Shown here piece by piece: positions 49,796 through 63,403 of a stretch of 64,000 bases of DNA. Numbering within the stretch: position 1 is the first letter of the stretch; every line of letters begins with the position of its first letter. Made by a program: the position numbers and the translations under genes. The notes beneath the pieces were generated by a model. The model worked only from the letters and a program-made list of their open reading frames with translations. It searched no databases and had not been told where the DNA came from. Source of the stretch: Providencia sp. PROV188 (GTDB lineage: Bacteria > Pseudomonadota > Gammaproteobacteria > Enterobacterales > Enterobacteriaceae); NCBI RefSeq assembly GCF_027595165.1, contig NZ_CP097291.1:930001-994000 (forward strand). The letters run 5' to 3'.

Positions 49796-50037
49796 AAATT
49801 ATGGGGAAGGGGGTACCCACTTGAAGTGTGATTTTGGCTAAAAAAGGCAGGTAAAAGGATTGCCAAAATAACTATATTGAGGGAGACTGAGAGAGTTGGC
49901 TATCAACACGGTAAATAGCCGGTACTTTTTTTGGGTAAAATTTTAGATTATGAATTTTAAAAGAAAAAGTTCAAAACTATCCCCACACTCTGATTCATCT
50001 TCAAACCCACTGCATTTCAAATCACGATTAAAATTAT
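49796..50037. other. raiA-bamD intergenic region
   Basis: About 240 bases between raiA and bamD on the same strand. Contains a GGGTACCC palindrome near 49810 and otherwise AT-rich sequence. No small gene with a credible ribosome site was found. Confidence 0.4.
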
Positions 50038-50064
50038 CAAAAAAAACAGCAGCCGAAGCTGCCG
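50038..50064 (-). terminator. Terminator of bamD
   Basis: On the minus strand GCAGC-TTCG-GCTGC, extended by G-U and C-G pairs, with the very stable UUCG tetraloop and a T8 tail. Confidence 0.93.
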
Positions 50065-50097
50065 TTCTTATTTCAATCGATAGCGTTAAAAAGCAAT

Positions 50098-50826
50098 TTA
50101 TTGGTTTGCTGCAATAATGCTGCCGACTTTGTTTGCTTCTTTGTCTAAGCCCATCTCTTTATACGCAATTTCCATATATCCGAGCGCTTGACGCGTTGCT
50201 TCTGTATCTGGATAGTCACGTAACATTTGTTGGACACGATTAACAACCGCGACATAGGCCCCACGTTTGTTGTAATATTCAACGACAGAGAGATCAAATT
50301 TTGCCAAACGATCTTTTAAGTAAACTAAACGCTTACTTGCATCGTTGGAATATGGGCTGTTCGGATAGTAACGAACTAATTGGCTCAAGTCTTTGAACGC
50401 AACCAATGCGTGTTGTGGGTCTCTGTCAGAGCGATCGATACCAAAGAAACCTTGTAACATGCTGTCATCTAACGCCATTGCCGTTAAGCCACGCATGTAA
50501 AGTACGTAGTCAATATTGGGATGAGTTGGGTTTAAACGCATGAAACGGTCAATTGAAGCTATCGCCATTGGTAGCTCTGCTGATTTATAATAGGCGTAAA
50601 TCAGGTCTAACTGTACTTGCTGAGCATACGGACCAAACGGGTAGCGGTTATCCAACGCTTCAAACTGTTTAATTGCCGCGTTATAGTTACCGTCCTGTAA
50701 TTTTTGCTGACCTGTACTATAAATCTCAGCTGGGGAACTATCGGGGCTGACTTCGTTATTGCTGGAGCATCCGGCGAGAGCCAGGCTCAACGTGGCAGCT
50801 GCCACCAGATATTTCATACGTATCAT
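50098..50826 (-). CDS. bamD: Outer membrane assembly lipoprotein BamD
   Basis: Essential lipoprotein of the BAM complex that inserts beta-barrel proteins in the outer membrane. 242 residues. Lipoprotein signal with lipobox LALAGC (C20), then tetratricopeptide-like repeats (for example [23 protein letters not shown] and [14 protein letters not shown]). Start ATG 50826 gives [14 protein letters not shown] as in E. coli; GTG 50829 and ATG 50817 are alternatives. A GGGAG/CTCCC hairpin lies in its leader. Divergent from rluD. Confidence 0.96.
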   Translation of the reverse strand: MIRMKYLVAAATLSLALAGCSSNNEVSPDSSPAEIYSTGQQKLQDGNYNAAIKQFEALDNRYPFGPYAQQVQLDLIYAYYKSAELPMAIASIDRFMRLNPTHPNIDYVLYMRGLTAMALDDSMLQGFFGIDRSDRDPQHALVAFKDLSQLVRYYPNSPYSNDASKRLVYLKDRLAKFDLSVVEYYNKRGAYVAVVNRVQQMLRDYPDTEATRQALGYMEIAYKEMGLDKEANKVGSIIAANQ

Positions 50827-50963
50827 CACGTGTTGGTTATCCTCTGACTGTATCGAGGGAGTCTATCCGTAAGGCTCCCGGCAAAATTCGAGTTACAATA
50901 GCATACATTTTAAATGAAACGGCAGCGCCGTCAAAACACAAACACCAAAAAGTAGATTAATTT

Positions 50964-51941
50964 ATGGCTCAACAAGTACAATTAAGTGCAACTATCGCTG
51001 AATCACAGCTTGGTCAACGTTTAGATCAAGCTTTGGCTGAATTGTTCCCTGATTATTCACGTTCTCGAATAAAAGAATGGATCTTAGACGATAGAGTGCA
51101 GGTTAACGGCAAAGTTATCAATAAGGCAAAAGAAAAAGTTTTAGGTGGTGAACAAATTTCCATCGATGCCTTGATTGAAGAAGATAGCCGTTGGGAACCT
51201 CAAGATATTCCACTTGACGTTGTTTATGAAGATGAAGATATCCTAATTATTAATAAACCGCGTGATTTAGTTGTTCATCCAGGGGCGGGTAATCCAGACG
51301 GAACCATTTTAAACGCATTATTATATCGCTATCCTGAAATCGCGGATGTACCAAGAGCGGGCATTGTTCACCGTTTAGACAAAGACACAACTGGGTTGAT
51401 GGTCGTCGCTAAAACGGTCCCTGCACAAACTCACTTAGTGGAAGCGTTGCAACGCCGTGAAATTACACGTGAATATGAAGCGGTCGCTGTTGGCCGTATG
51501 ACAGCAGGCGGTATGGTCGAAGAGCCAATTTCTCGCCATCCAACCAAAAGAACGCACATGGCTGTTCATCCAATGGGCAAGCCTGCGGTAACTCACTATC
51601 GAGTCATGGAGCATTTTCGCGCTCATACGCGCTTACGTCTACGCTTAGAAACCGGAAGAACGCATCAAATCCGTGTTCATATGGCGCATATCAACCATCC
51701 ATTAATCGGTGATCCATTATACGGCGGTCGACCACGTCCACTGAAAGGAGCAACAGAAGAGTTCCTCGAAGTGATGCGTAATTTTGATAGACAAGCGCTA
51801 CACGCAACAATGCTGCGTCTTTATCACCCAATCACAGGAATCCAAATGGAATGGCATGCGCCATTACCTGATGATATGGTGAAATTGATTGAAGCACTGA
51901 AAGCTGACACTGAACTTCATAAAGACGATATGGACTGGTAA
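50964..51941 (+). CDS. rluD: 23S rRNA pseudouridine synthase RluD
   Basis: Forms pseudouridines 1911, 1915 and 1917 in helix 69 of 23S rRNA. 325 residues. N-terminal S4 domain (about 17-75; GQRLDQALAELFPDYSRSRI) and RluA-type catalytic domain with HRLDKDTTG, catalytic aspartate D139 at the E. coli number. The stop overlaps the pgeF start by one base (TAATG). Divergent from bamD. Confidence 0.97.
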   Translation: MAQQVQLSATIAESQLGQRLDQALAELFPDYSRSRIKEWILDDRVQVNGKVINKAKEKVLGGEQISIDALIEEDSRWEPQDIPLDVVYEDEDILIINKPRDLVVHPGAGNPDGTILNALLYRYPEIADVPRAGIVHRLDKDTTGLMVVAKTVPAQTHLVEALQRREITREYEAVAVGRMTAGGMVEEPISRHPTKRTHMAVHPMGKPAVTHYRVMEHFRAHTRLRLRLETGRTHQIRVHMAHINHPLIGDPLYGGRPRPLKGATEEFLEVMRNFDRQALHATMLRLYHPITGIQMEWHAPLPDDMVKLIEALKADTELHKDDMDW

Positions 51942-52675
51942 TGAATACGTTGATTTTCCCTGATTGGCCGCAACCTAAAAATATTTCAACATGCAGTACA
52001 ACTCGTGCAGGTGGAGTGAGCCTTCCGCCTTTTGATAGCCTAAATTTAGGTGACCATGTTGAGGATTTGCCTGAGGCAGTCAGTGAAAATCGCCATCGTC
52101 TTGAAAAGCTTGCTCAATTACCACAGCAACCCGTGTGGCTTGAGCAAGTACATGGTACTCATGTTCTGCATTTAATGGGAAGCGAGATTGAAAATCGTCA
52201 AGCGGATGCGGTGTATACCAACCAAGTTGGTCAAGTGTGTGCCATCATGACAGCAGATTGCTTGCCAGTATTGTTTTGCAGCCGCGATGGTAAAGAAGTG
52301 GCAGCGGCTCATGCCGGATGGCGAGGCCTCTGCAATGGCGTATTGGAAAATACGCTAGCGGCATTTAATGCACAACCGAGCGACATTATGGCGTGGATGG
52401 GGCCCGCTATTGGCCCTGAAAAATTTGAAGTTGGCGTAGAAGTTAAACAAGCATTTACTGGTCAATCTGCCGATCTTGCAGATGCGTTTACACCTCACAA
52501 TGACAAATTTCTGGCAAACATCTATTTACTGGCGCGTAAAAAGCTACAAGCCGCGGGCATTTCAGCCATTTATGGTGGTGAGTTTTGTACGGTCAGTGAT
52601 GAAAACAGATTTTTTTCCTACCGACGAGAGGGAAGAACGGGGAGAATGGCATCCCTTATATGGATAAATAACTAG
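51941..52675 (+). CDS. pgeF: YfiH/PgeF, multicopper-oxidase-like purine phosphorylase family
   Basis: Cytoplasmic protein of 244 residues of the DUF152/YfiH family. Metal- and substrate-binding residues: EQVHGTHV, MTADCLPVLFC and AAAHAGWRGLCNGV (zinc-binding His, Cys, His), later GPAIGPEKFEVG. Family members act as purine nucleoside phosphorylases, and E. coli YfiH also prevents mis-incorporation into peptidoglycan stems. Translationally coupled to rluD. Confidence 0.92.
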   Translation: MNTLIFPDWPQPKNISTCSTTRAGGVSLPPFDSLNLGDHVEDLPEAVSENRHRLEKLAQLPQQPVWLEQVHGTHVLHLMGSEIENRQADAVYTNQVGQVCAIMTADCLPVLFCSRDGKEVAAAHAGWRGLCNGVLENTLAAFNAQPSDIMAWMGPAIGPEKFEVGVEVKQAFTGQSADLADAFTPHNDKFLANIYLLARKKLQAAGISAIYGGEFCTVSDENRFFSYRREGRTGRMASLIWINN

Positions 52676-52730
52676 TTCATGGAATAATATTCCAAATTAA
52701 CAAATATTGAAAAAATAATCCCGCCTAAAA

Positions 52731-52758
52731 CTTGAATATTTAAAAACAGACCGCATCT
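52731..52758 (+). promoter_or_regulatory. Sigma-32 heat-shock promoter of clpB
   Basis: CTTGAA at 52731, 14-base spacer, CCGCATCT at 52751; consensus CTTGAA-N13/14-CCCCATNT, with one mismatch. It is 43 bases upstream of the clpB ATG. Confidence 0.85.
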
Positions 52759-52800
52759 TATCTTCAGTAGCAATTTTAATCATATTCTATTGGAGGTGTT

Positions 52801-55374
52801 ATGCGTCTGGATCGTTTAACTAATAAATTCCAGCAAGCTCTCGCTGACGCCCAGTCATTAGCCCTTGGGCGCGAAAATCAATTTATTGAACCAATTCATT
52901 TACTCAGTGCTTTGTTTAATCAAGAAAGTGGTACCGTGCGTCCATTATTGACGACGCTCGGCGTGAACGCAGTTACGTTCGAAAACAAAATTGAAGATGC
53001 ATTGGCTCGACTCCCTCAAGTGCAAGGTGTTGCTGGGGATGTACAACCATCAAGTGACTTAATGCGTCATTTGAACTTATGTGACCAGCTTGCTCAGAAA
53101 AATGGGGATGACTTTATCTCCTCAGAATTATTTCTGCTCGCTGCTTTAGAAGCTAATACAACCCTCGCTGATATGTTGAAAGCGGCGGGTGTTAATAAAG
53201 ACAATTTGAAAAAGGCAATAGAACAGATGCGTGGTGGCGAAAAAGTGAATGACCAAAGCGCTGAAGACCAGCGCCAAGCTTTGAAAAAATTTACCGTTGA
53301 TTTAACCGAACGTGCAGAACAAGGGAAATTAGATCCAGTTATTGGCCGTGATGAAGAAATTCGTCGTACCATTCAAGTATTACAACGTCGTACTAAAAAT
53401 AACCCAGTATTAATTGGTGAACCTGGTGTAGGTAAAACAGCGATTGTTGAAGGACTTGCACAGCGTATTGTTAATGGTGAAGTCCCTGAGGGATTGAAAA
53501 ACAAACGTGTTTTATCACTGGATATGGGGGCTCTGATTGCAGGGGCGAAATATCGTGGTGAATTTGAAGAACGTTTGAAAGGTGTTCTGAATGACCTTGC
53601 TAAACAAGAAGGTAACGTCATTCTGTTTATCGATGAATTACATACTATGGTGGGTGCGGGTAAAGCCGACGGTGCGATGGATGCCGGTAACATGTTAAAA
53701 CCTGCACTGGCTCGCGGTGAACTGCATTGCGTGGGGGCAACAACCCTTGATGAATATCGTCAATATATAGAGAAAGACCCTGCGTTAGAGCGTCGTTTTC
53801 AAAAAGTATATGTTGCAGAACCATCCGTGGAAGACACCATTGCGATCTTGCGTGGTTTGAAAGAACGTTATGAATTGCACCATCATGTGCAAATTACTGA
53901 CCCAGCTATTGTGGCGGCAGCGACGTTATCGCACCGTTACATTACTGACCGTATGCTGCCAGACAAAGCTATCGACTTAATCGATGAAGCGGGCGCTAGC
54001 TTACGTATGCAGATGGATTCAAAACCAGAATCTTTAGATAGATTGGAAAGACGTATTATCCAATTAAAACTGGAACAGCAGGCACTGAAAAAAGAGTCTG
54101 ATGATGCCAGTAAAAAACGTCTGGAAATGTTAGAAGAAGAGCTGGCGGAAAAAGAGCGTGAATATTCTGCATTAGAAGAAGAGTGGAAAGCAGAGAAAGC
54201 ATCATTAACTGGCACTCAACATATCAAAGCTGAATTAGAAAATACGCGTATTGAAATGGAAAAAGCGCGTCGTAATGGTGATTTGGCGAAAATGTCTGAG
54301 TTACAGTATGGACGTATTCCTGAATTAGAAAAACAGTTAGAAGTGGCGACGAAAGCAGAAGGTAAAAGCATGAAGCTTTTACGTAATAAAGTTACTGACG
54401 TCGAAATCGCAGAAATTCTGGCTCGTTGGACAGGTATTCCAGTATCAAGAATGCTTGAAAGCGAAAGAGAAAAACTGTTACGGATGGAGCAACAATTACA
54501 TCAACGTGTGATTGGGCAAGATGAAGCGGTTGTGGCTGTGTCGAATGCTATCCGTCGTAGTCGTGCAGGTTTATCGGATCCTAACCGCCCAATTGGTTCG
54601 TTTATGTTCTTAGGCCCTACAGGGGTAGGTAAAACAGAATTATGTAAGGCACTAGCAAACTTTATGTTTGATAGTGACGACGCCATGGTTCGTATCGATA
54701 TGTCCGAGTTTATGGAGAAACACTCTGTATCTCGTTTAGTCGGTGCACCTCCAGGATATGTGGGTTATGAAGAAGGTGGTTATTTAACTGAAGCGGTAAG
54801 ACGCCGCCCATATTCAGTTATTTTGCTGGACGAAGTTGAAAAAGCGCACCCAGATGTATTTAACATCTTGCTGCAAGTATTAGATGACGGTCGTTTAACT
54901 GATGGGCAAGGTAGAACGGTAGATTTCCGTAATACCGTAATCATCATGACTTCAAACTTAGGTTCTGATCTTATCCAAGAACGTTTTGGCATGATTGGTT
55001 ATTCAGAAATGAAAGATATGGTGATGGAAGTTGTCGCTCATAACTTCAGACCTGAATTTATTAACCGTATTGATGAAGTTGTGGTATTCCATCCGTTAGG
55101 TAAAGAGCAAATTACGAATATTGCGAATATTCAGTTAGCTCGTTTATATAAACGTTTGGAAGAACATGGTTATGAAGTCACTGCAACAGCGGCTGCATTA
55201 GAGAAAATTGGTGAAGCTGGTTTCGATCCAATCTTTGGTGCTCGTCCGTTGAAACGTGCAATTCAGCAAGAGATTGAAAACCCACTGGCACAAGAAATTC
55301 TGTCAGGCAGATTAATCCCAGGTAAACCAATTACTCTGGATGTTGAAAACGATGAAATCGTAGCGAAGCAGTAA
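52801..55374 (+). CDS. clpB: Disaggregase chaperone ClpB
   Basis: Hexameric AAA+ protein that pulls proteins out of aggregates together with DnaK. 857 residues, the E. coli length. N-terminal Clp repeat domain (1-145), first AAA domain with GEPGVGKT at about 206-213 and [13 protein letters not shown], a long coiled-coil middle domain (about 410-525), second AAA domain with GPTGVGKT at about 605-612 and the pore loop GYVGYEEGG. No IGF/L loop for ClpP, as expected. Sigma-32 promoter upstream. Confidence 0.98.
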   Translation: MRLDRLTNKFQQALADAQSLALGRENQFIEPIHLLSALFNQESGTVRPLLTTLGVNAVTFENKIEDALARLPQVQGVAGDVQPSSDLMRHLNLCDQLAQKNGDDFISSELFLLAALEANTTLADMLKAAGVNKDNLKKAIEQMRGGEKVNDQSAEDQRQALKKFTVDLTERAEQGKLDPVIGRDEEIRRTIQVLQRRTKNNPVLIGEPGVGKTAIVEGLAQRIVNGEVPEGLKNKRVLSLDMGALIAGAKYRGEFEERLKGVLNDLAKQEGNVILFIDELHTMVGAGKADGAMDAGNMLKPALARGELHCVGATTLDEYRQYIEKDPALERRFQKVYVAEPSVEDTIAILRGLKERYELHHHVQITDPAIVAAATLSHRYITDRMLPDKAIDLIDEAGASLRMQMDSKPESLDRLERRIIQLKLEQQALKKESDDASKKRLEMLEEELAEKEREYSALEEEWKAEKASLTGTQHIKAELENTRIEMEKARRNGDLAKMSELQYGRIPELEKQLEVATKAEGKSMKLLRNKVTDVEIAEILARWTGIPVSRMLESEREKLLRMEQQLHQRVIGQDEAVVAVSNAIRRSRAGLSDPNRPIGSFMFLGPTGVGKTELCKALANFMFDSDDAMVRIDMSEFMEKHSVSRLVGAPPGYVGYEEGGYLTEAVRRRPYSVILLDEVEKAHPDVFNILLQVLDDGRLTDGQGRTVDFRNTVIIMTSNLGSDLIQERFGMIGYSEMKDMVMEVVAHNFRPEFINRIDEVVVFHPLGKEQITNIANIQLARLYKRLEEHGYEVTATAAALEKIGEAGFDPIFGARPLKRAIQQEIENPLAQEILSGRLIPGKPITLDVENDEIVAKQ

Positions 55375-55406
55375 GTAAGCGCTCGGTTATTGTCGAAAAG
55401 TAAGTT

Positions 55407-55433
55407 AAAAGGCGACCATAAGGTCGCCTTTTT
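55407..55433 (+). terminator. Terminator of clpB
   Basis: AAAAGGCGACC / GGTCGCCTTTTT, 11 bp with an ATAA loop. Confidence 0.93.
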
Positions 55434-55526
55434 CATATAAATATTGCCCCAAATGGCATTTTTTGTTGAAAAAATACACGTGAAGTATAAAGGATAATCA
55501 GTTAGAAATTATTTTGCAAAAAACAC

Positions 55527-55554
55527 TTGCCAGATTTTTCTGACTCCCTATAAT
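55527..55554 (+). promoter_or_regulatory. rrn promoter P1
   Basis: TTGCCA, 16-base spacer, TATAAT, then the GC-rich discriminator GCGC typical of rRNA P1 promoters under stringent control. The A/T-rich tract just upstream (55470-55525) fits an UP element and Fis sites, not resolved individually. Confidence 0.85.
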
Positions 55555-55647
55555 GCGCATCCACTGACCGGGAACAAGCCAACGCAAAGCGCGATGGACA
55601 CTGAACCGGCAGCGAGAGAATCTGAAAAGATTAAGTAAAAAAAATAC

Positions 55648-55675
55648 TTGACTCTCAATGAGGAAAGCGTAACAT
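55648..55675 (+). promoter_or_regulatory. rrn promoter P2
   Basis: TTGACT, 16-base spacer, TAACAT, then ACGCCACC, about 120 bases after P1 as usual for rrn operons. Confidence 0.75.
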
Positions 55676-55741
55676 ACGCCACCTCGCGACAACGACCTAA
55701 GTTGATAAAAACTGAGTCGAATTTCTCAAGAAATGTCGCAC

Positions 55742-55795
55742 CGCTCTTTAACAATTTATCAGACAATCTGTGTGGGCACTCACAGGACACTATCA
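55742..55795 (+). promoter_or_regulatory. rrn leader: boxA and 5' half of the 16S processing stem
   Basis: GCTCTTTAACAA (from 55743) is boxA for Nus-dependent antitermination. The following bases, about 55759-55779 (CAGACAATCTGTGTGGGCAC), are complementary to GTGCTCACACAGATTGTCTG after the 16S gene (57481-57500); together they form the RNase III stem. Confidence 0.85.
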
Positions 55796-55920
55796 AAAAA
55801 ATATTTGATTTTAAGTCTTGAAGAGTGACTAACACGTTAATTCATATATATGAACTAATAGGTAATTTGGTTTCTTCGGAAATCAAACGACAGTAACATT
55901 CTTTGAGCATCAAGCTTTTT

Positions 55921-57459
<1,539 letters not shown>

Positions 57460-57524
57460 CCATTGAAGTGTACTTGTGAAGTGCTCACACAGATTGTCTG
57501 ATGAAATAGAGTAACGGTATCGAT

Positions 57525-57601
<77 letters not shown>

Positions 57602-57725
57602 AAATCGAATTGATGTTTCGTTATAACTCAGCTCGTTTACCAGACGTAAACGTCGCCAAGTTATGCCTTGCCTAAATTCGATTTGTCATTTTAATGACTT
57701 AAATCGATACTGGAATTACCTTTAT

Positions 57726-57801
57726 GGGGCTATAGCTCAGCTGGGAGAGCGCCTGCCTTGCACGCAGGAGGTCAGCGGTTCGATCCCGCTTAGCTCCACC
57801 A
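57726..57801 (+). tRNA. alaT: tRNA-Ala(UGC) in the rrn spacer
   Basis: 76 nt with CCA. The acceptor has the G3-U70 pair that AlaRS recognises (GGGGCTA with TAGCTCC). Anticodon TGC at 57759-57761. Confidence 0.97.
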
Positions 57802-57854
57802 TAAACTTTCTGATTATTCAGAATAGATTAGAAATAGTCTATTGCGAATAATTA

Positions 57855-57866
57855 TGCTCTTTAACA
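57855..57866 (+). promoter_or_regulatory. Spacer boxA before 23S rRNA
   Basis: TGCTCTTTAACA, the exact boxA consensus, renews the antitermination complex before the 23S gene. Confidence 0.85.
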
Positions 57867-58002
57867 ATCTGGAACAAGCTGAAAATTGAAAACAACGCAC
57901 ATTGTTTATCGCTTAAACAATGTGAGAGTCTCTCAAAAATCTCAACGTGAACGTGTTCAACTGGCCGTCGGGTCAGTTGGTAAAGACACCTTCGGGTTGT
58001 GA

Positions 58003-60907
<2,905 letters not shown>

Positions 60908-61045
60908 GACAACACCGAAGGTGTTTTTGAGATGAGAGATTGAGTTGATTTTCAAAGAAAGTGAGAAGCCGAAAGGTAGACACACAGCTTGTTCAGGATT
61001 GATATTCTGGTTTAAGAGAAAACTTAGACGGGAATAAACAGAATT

Positions 61046-61165
61046 TGTCTGGCAGCAATAGCGCGGTGGTCCCACCTGACCCCATGCCGAACTCAGTAGT
61101 GAAACGCCGTAGCGCCGATGGTAGTGTGGGGTCTCCCCATGTGAGAGTAGGGAACTGCCAGACAT
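61046..61165 (+). rRNA. rrf: 5S ribosomal RNA
   Basis: 120 nt from TGTCTGGCAGC to ACTGCCAGACAT; the ends pair as helix I. Internal CCCCATGCCGAACTCAG is the usual loop. Confidence 0.97.
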
Positions 61166-61219
61166 TAAATTAAAGCTTATTGCGAAGCAATAAGTTGCTG
61201 AAAGGCAAAAAGAATAAGT

Positions 61220-61296
61220 GGAGCGGTAGTTCAGTTGGTTAGAATACCTGCCTGTCACGCAGGGGGTCGCGGGTTCGAGTCCCGTCCGTTCCGCCA
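61220..61296 (+). tRNA. aspU: tRNA-Asp(GUC) at the end of the rrn operon
   Basis: 77 nt with CCA; GGAGCGG pairs with CCGTTCC (one G-U). Anticodon GTC at 61254-61256. It lies 54 bases after 5S, as in several enterobacterial rrn operons. The gene symbol is by analogy only. Confidence 0.96.
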
Positions 61297-61303
61297 CTTA
61301 TAG

Positions 61304-61335
61304 CAAGCCCCGTGATGAAAATAACGGGGTTTTTG
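61304..61335 (+). terminator. Terminator of the rrn operon
   Basis: CCCCGT / ACGGGG stem with a 10-base loop, flanked by AAG and TTTTTGTTTTT. Confidence 0.85.
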
Positions 61336-61455
61336 TTTTTCTACGATACATGTAATACAGCAATTTCTAACTATATTTTCTCCCTGTCGTCACACAGCTC
61401 ACTCTGCTATAGTGATCTCTTCTAGATTTTTTTGTTTATTATGAGCGAACAAATA

Positions 61456-61800
61456 TTACTTAAAGTTTTGATATAGAGTATAACCTGCCACTGAACCCGC
61501 TACATCATAAGCAAAATCATGCCAACTCCAGCCAGTACCTGCTGGTCGGCTATCATAAAGTTCTTTCGCTGCACCTAGCGAAATCGAAAATAACATACCG
61601 AATTGTGCTGCTTGCCGATGTTGCATGTTCTGCCTATCCGCATACGCATTACCAGCAGCAGCCATTGCAGCAGAAAAGGCAAAGTGCTGCGCCTTATCTT
61701 TTCCCTGCCAATTATCATTTGACCAATGGAAGCCTGAACAGCCAGTCATTACTATTAAGGAGCAACTTAAAGCTAATGTTTTATAAGAGAGATTTGGCAT
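61456..61800 (-). CDS. yfiM: Lipoprotein YfiM
   Basis: 114-residue lipoprotein of unknown function. Signal with lipobox VMTGC (C21), then a motif-rich domain (DKAQHFAFSAAMAAAGNAYA, GMLFSISLGAAKELYDSR, SWHDFAYDVAGSVAGY) with conserved His and Asp residues typical of the YfiM family. E. coli yfiM also lies next to pssA and an rrn operon; kgtP, which separates them from rrn there, is absent here. Confidence 0.88.
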   Translation of the reverse strand: MPNLSYKTLALSCSLIVMTGCSGFHWSNDNWQGKDKAQHFAFSAAMAAAGNAYADRQNMQHRQAAQFGMLFSISLGAAKELYDSRPAGTGWSWHDFAYDVAGSVAGYTLYQNFK

Positions 61801-61850
61801 ATATCTTGGCCCTCTACAGCAACTGATAAGTTAGAGTTCGCTAGATAATA

Positions 61851-61875
61851 AAAAGCGCCACATGAGCGGCGCTTT
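61851..61875 (-). terminator. Terminator of pssA
   Basis: On the minus strand AAAGCGCC / GGCGCTTT with an 8-base loop, then TTATTAT. It lies 14 bases after the pssA stop. Confidence 0.8.
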
Positions 61876-61888
61876 AGAGAGTCAATTA

Positions 61889-63244
61889 TTAAAGTATTCG
61901 ACTAATGAGTCGATCAACTCGGATACGTCGTAATCGACGGATCAGTTTTTTCACTTTAACAGGGTAGGTTTGAATGCTATCCAGCTCGCGATAATGATGA
62001 ACAACTTTAGTATGGACTCGGATGCAATCAAGCTCGTGTTGGCGTTGTTCTTGGAGCTGCTGTTTTGGATCGTGGATTAATACCGCATTTTCCAAATCTA
62101 ATCCCCAAGCCCGTGGATTCAGGTTATTACCTGTAATCAGCTGCCATTGATTATCAACCCACATTCCTTTCAGGTGATAGGTGTTGTCACCATCTTTCCA
62201 TAAACGAACTGTCAGTTGCTCACTATCAATAAAACGCTGCAAACGGCTAACAAACTTACGTAAGTTTATTTCATAGAGATAAGGCAAAGCACCGATGATT
62301 TTAAAAGGCTCTTCAGGTGGAATATAGAAGTCGTTAGCGGTTTTATCACCAATAATGATTTCAACTTTCTTTCCATCACGCAGTAACTTGCTGATAATTC
62401 TTACTAAGACAGCAGGTAAATTAAAATATGGTGTACAGATAGTTAACTTTTCAGCGGTTGAGCTCATTAAATGGGTGATAGTACGATTTAACTCGTTTTT
62501 TTTACCTAGGCCAACAAATGGAGTAACGGCGAGTTCATCATTAGATGCATTACCTGCAAATTGGTAATTAACGCCTCTTAATGACAAACGAAATTGCTTG
62601 ATTAACCCTTTAAATTCCGCTGTTTTTGGTCTGCTAGGCGTATTGAGTAGATGAATAGCATCCGATGATAAAAGAGAATCATCAATGAATTTTTTCATCG
62701 TTGCAGTGAGCTGACTATTTTTGATGAGATGATATCTATCGTAGCGGTATTTTTCATGACGATGCAGGTAGACATCATTGATGCTAGCCCCGCTATATAG
62801 AAGCGTATCATCAAATAAGAAACCTTTTAAATGCAGTACTCCTAATGCTTCACGCGTGTTTACGGGGATCCCGAAAACAGGGATCTCAACATCAGGGTAT
62901 TGCTGAGAAACTTCATAATACCAATCGGCATTAGTCAGATTAGCAGCAGCGCCAATTCGGCCGCGCTGAGCTCGGTGCCAATCAACTAGAATTTTAATAT
63001 CTAGATTAGGATTTGCTTGTTTAGCGGCATACAGAGCATGAAGGATGTCTTTACCCGCATCATCTTTTTCTAAATACAGCGCCGTAATGTAGACTGTATT
63101 TTTAGCTTGCGAGATCTGTTCAAGCAGAGCACCACGAAAATCTTCCGTCTTATAGAGCGTTTTAACATCATCAACCGACTGAGACAATTTAGGCATGCTT
63201 GCCAAGTGTTGTTGATGTTTTGCTTGTTTTAGTTTTGACAACAT
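61889..63244 (-). CDS. pssA: Phosphatidylserine synthase PssA
   Basis: Joins CDP-diacylglycerol and serine to phosphatidylserine, precursor of phosphatidylethanolamine. 451 residues from this start, the E. coli length. A phospholipase-D superfamily protein with two HKD-type motifs (HLKGFLFDD at about 140 and YHLKGMWVDNQ at about 360) and a basic C-terminus (KKLIRRLRRIRVDRLISRIL) for membrane binding. A second ATG lies one codon upstream at 63247. Confidence 0.97.
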   Translation of the reverse strand: MLSKLKQAKHQQHLASMPKLSQSVDDVKTLYKTEDFRGALLEQISQAKNTVYITALYLEKDDAGKDILHALYAAKQANPNLDIKILVDWHRAQRGRIGAAANLTNADWYYEVSQQYPDVEIPVFGIPVNTREALGVLHLKGFLFDDTLLYSGASINDVYLHRHEKYRYDRYHLIKNSQLTATMKKFIDDSLLSSDAIHLLNTPSRPKTAEFKGLIKQFRLSLRGVNYQFAGNASNDELAVTPFVGLGKKNELNRTITHLMSSTAEKLTICTPYFNLPAVLVRIISKLLRDGKKVEIIIGDKTANDFYIPPEEPFKIIGALPYLYEINLRKFVSRLQRFIDSEQLTVRLWKDGDNTYHLKGMWVDNQWQLITGNNLNPRAWGLDLENAVLIHDPKQQLQEQRQHELDCIRVHTKVVHHYRELDSIQTYPVKVKKLIRRLRRIRVDRLISRIL

Positions 63245-63403
63245 CACAGTGTGAATTTTCTCTTGTTAGTCTAATAGCAAATCGCTTTATACAAATATTT
63301 AAGCGAATGATCTGTCGATGATATCATATTTACACCATTCATTAGGAATAAATTGACCATTGGTTTACTTACTATACAGATTACGGTTTATTCCTAACGC
63401 TAA
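63245..63403. other. pat-pssA intergenic region
   Basis: 159 bases, AT-rich, holding the pssA upstream region. No further feature seen. Confidence 0.4.

Noticed and set aside
53094..55000. Long antisense frames in clpB
   Set aside because: Shadow frames caused by codon bias of the coding strand; low-complexity composition and no initiation signals.
57663..57851. Frame with GAIAQLGERLPCTQEVSGSIP
   Set aside because: It reads through tRNA-Ala(UGC); a classic tRNA-derived false protein.
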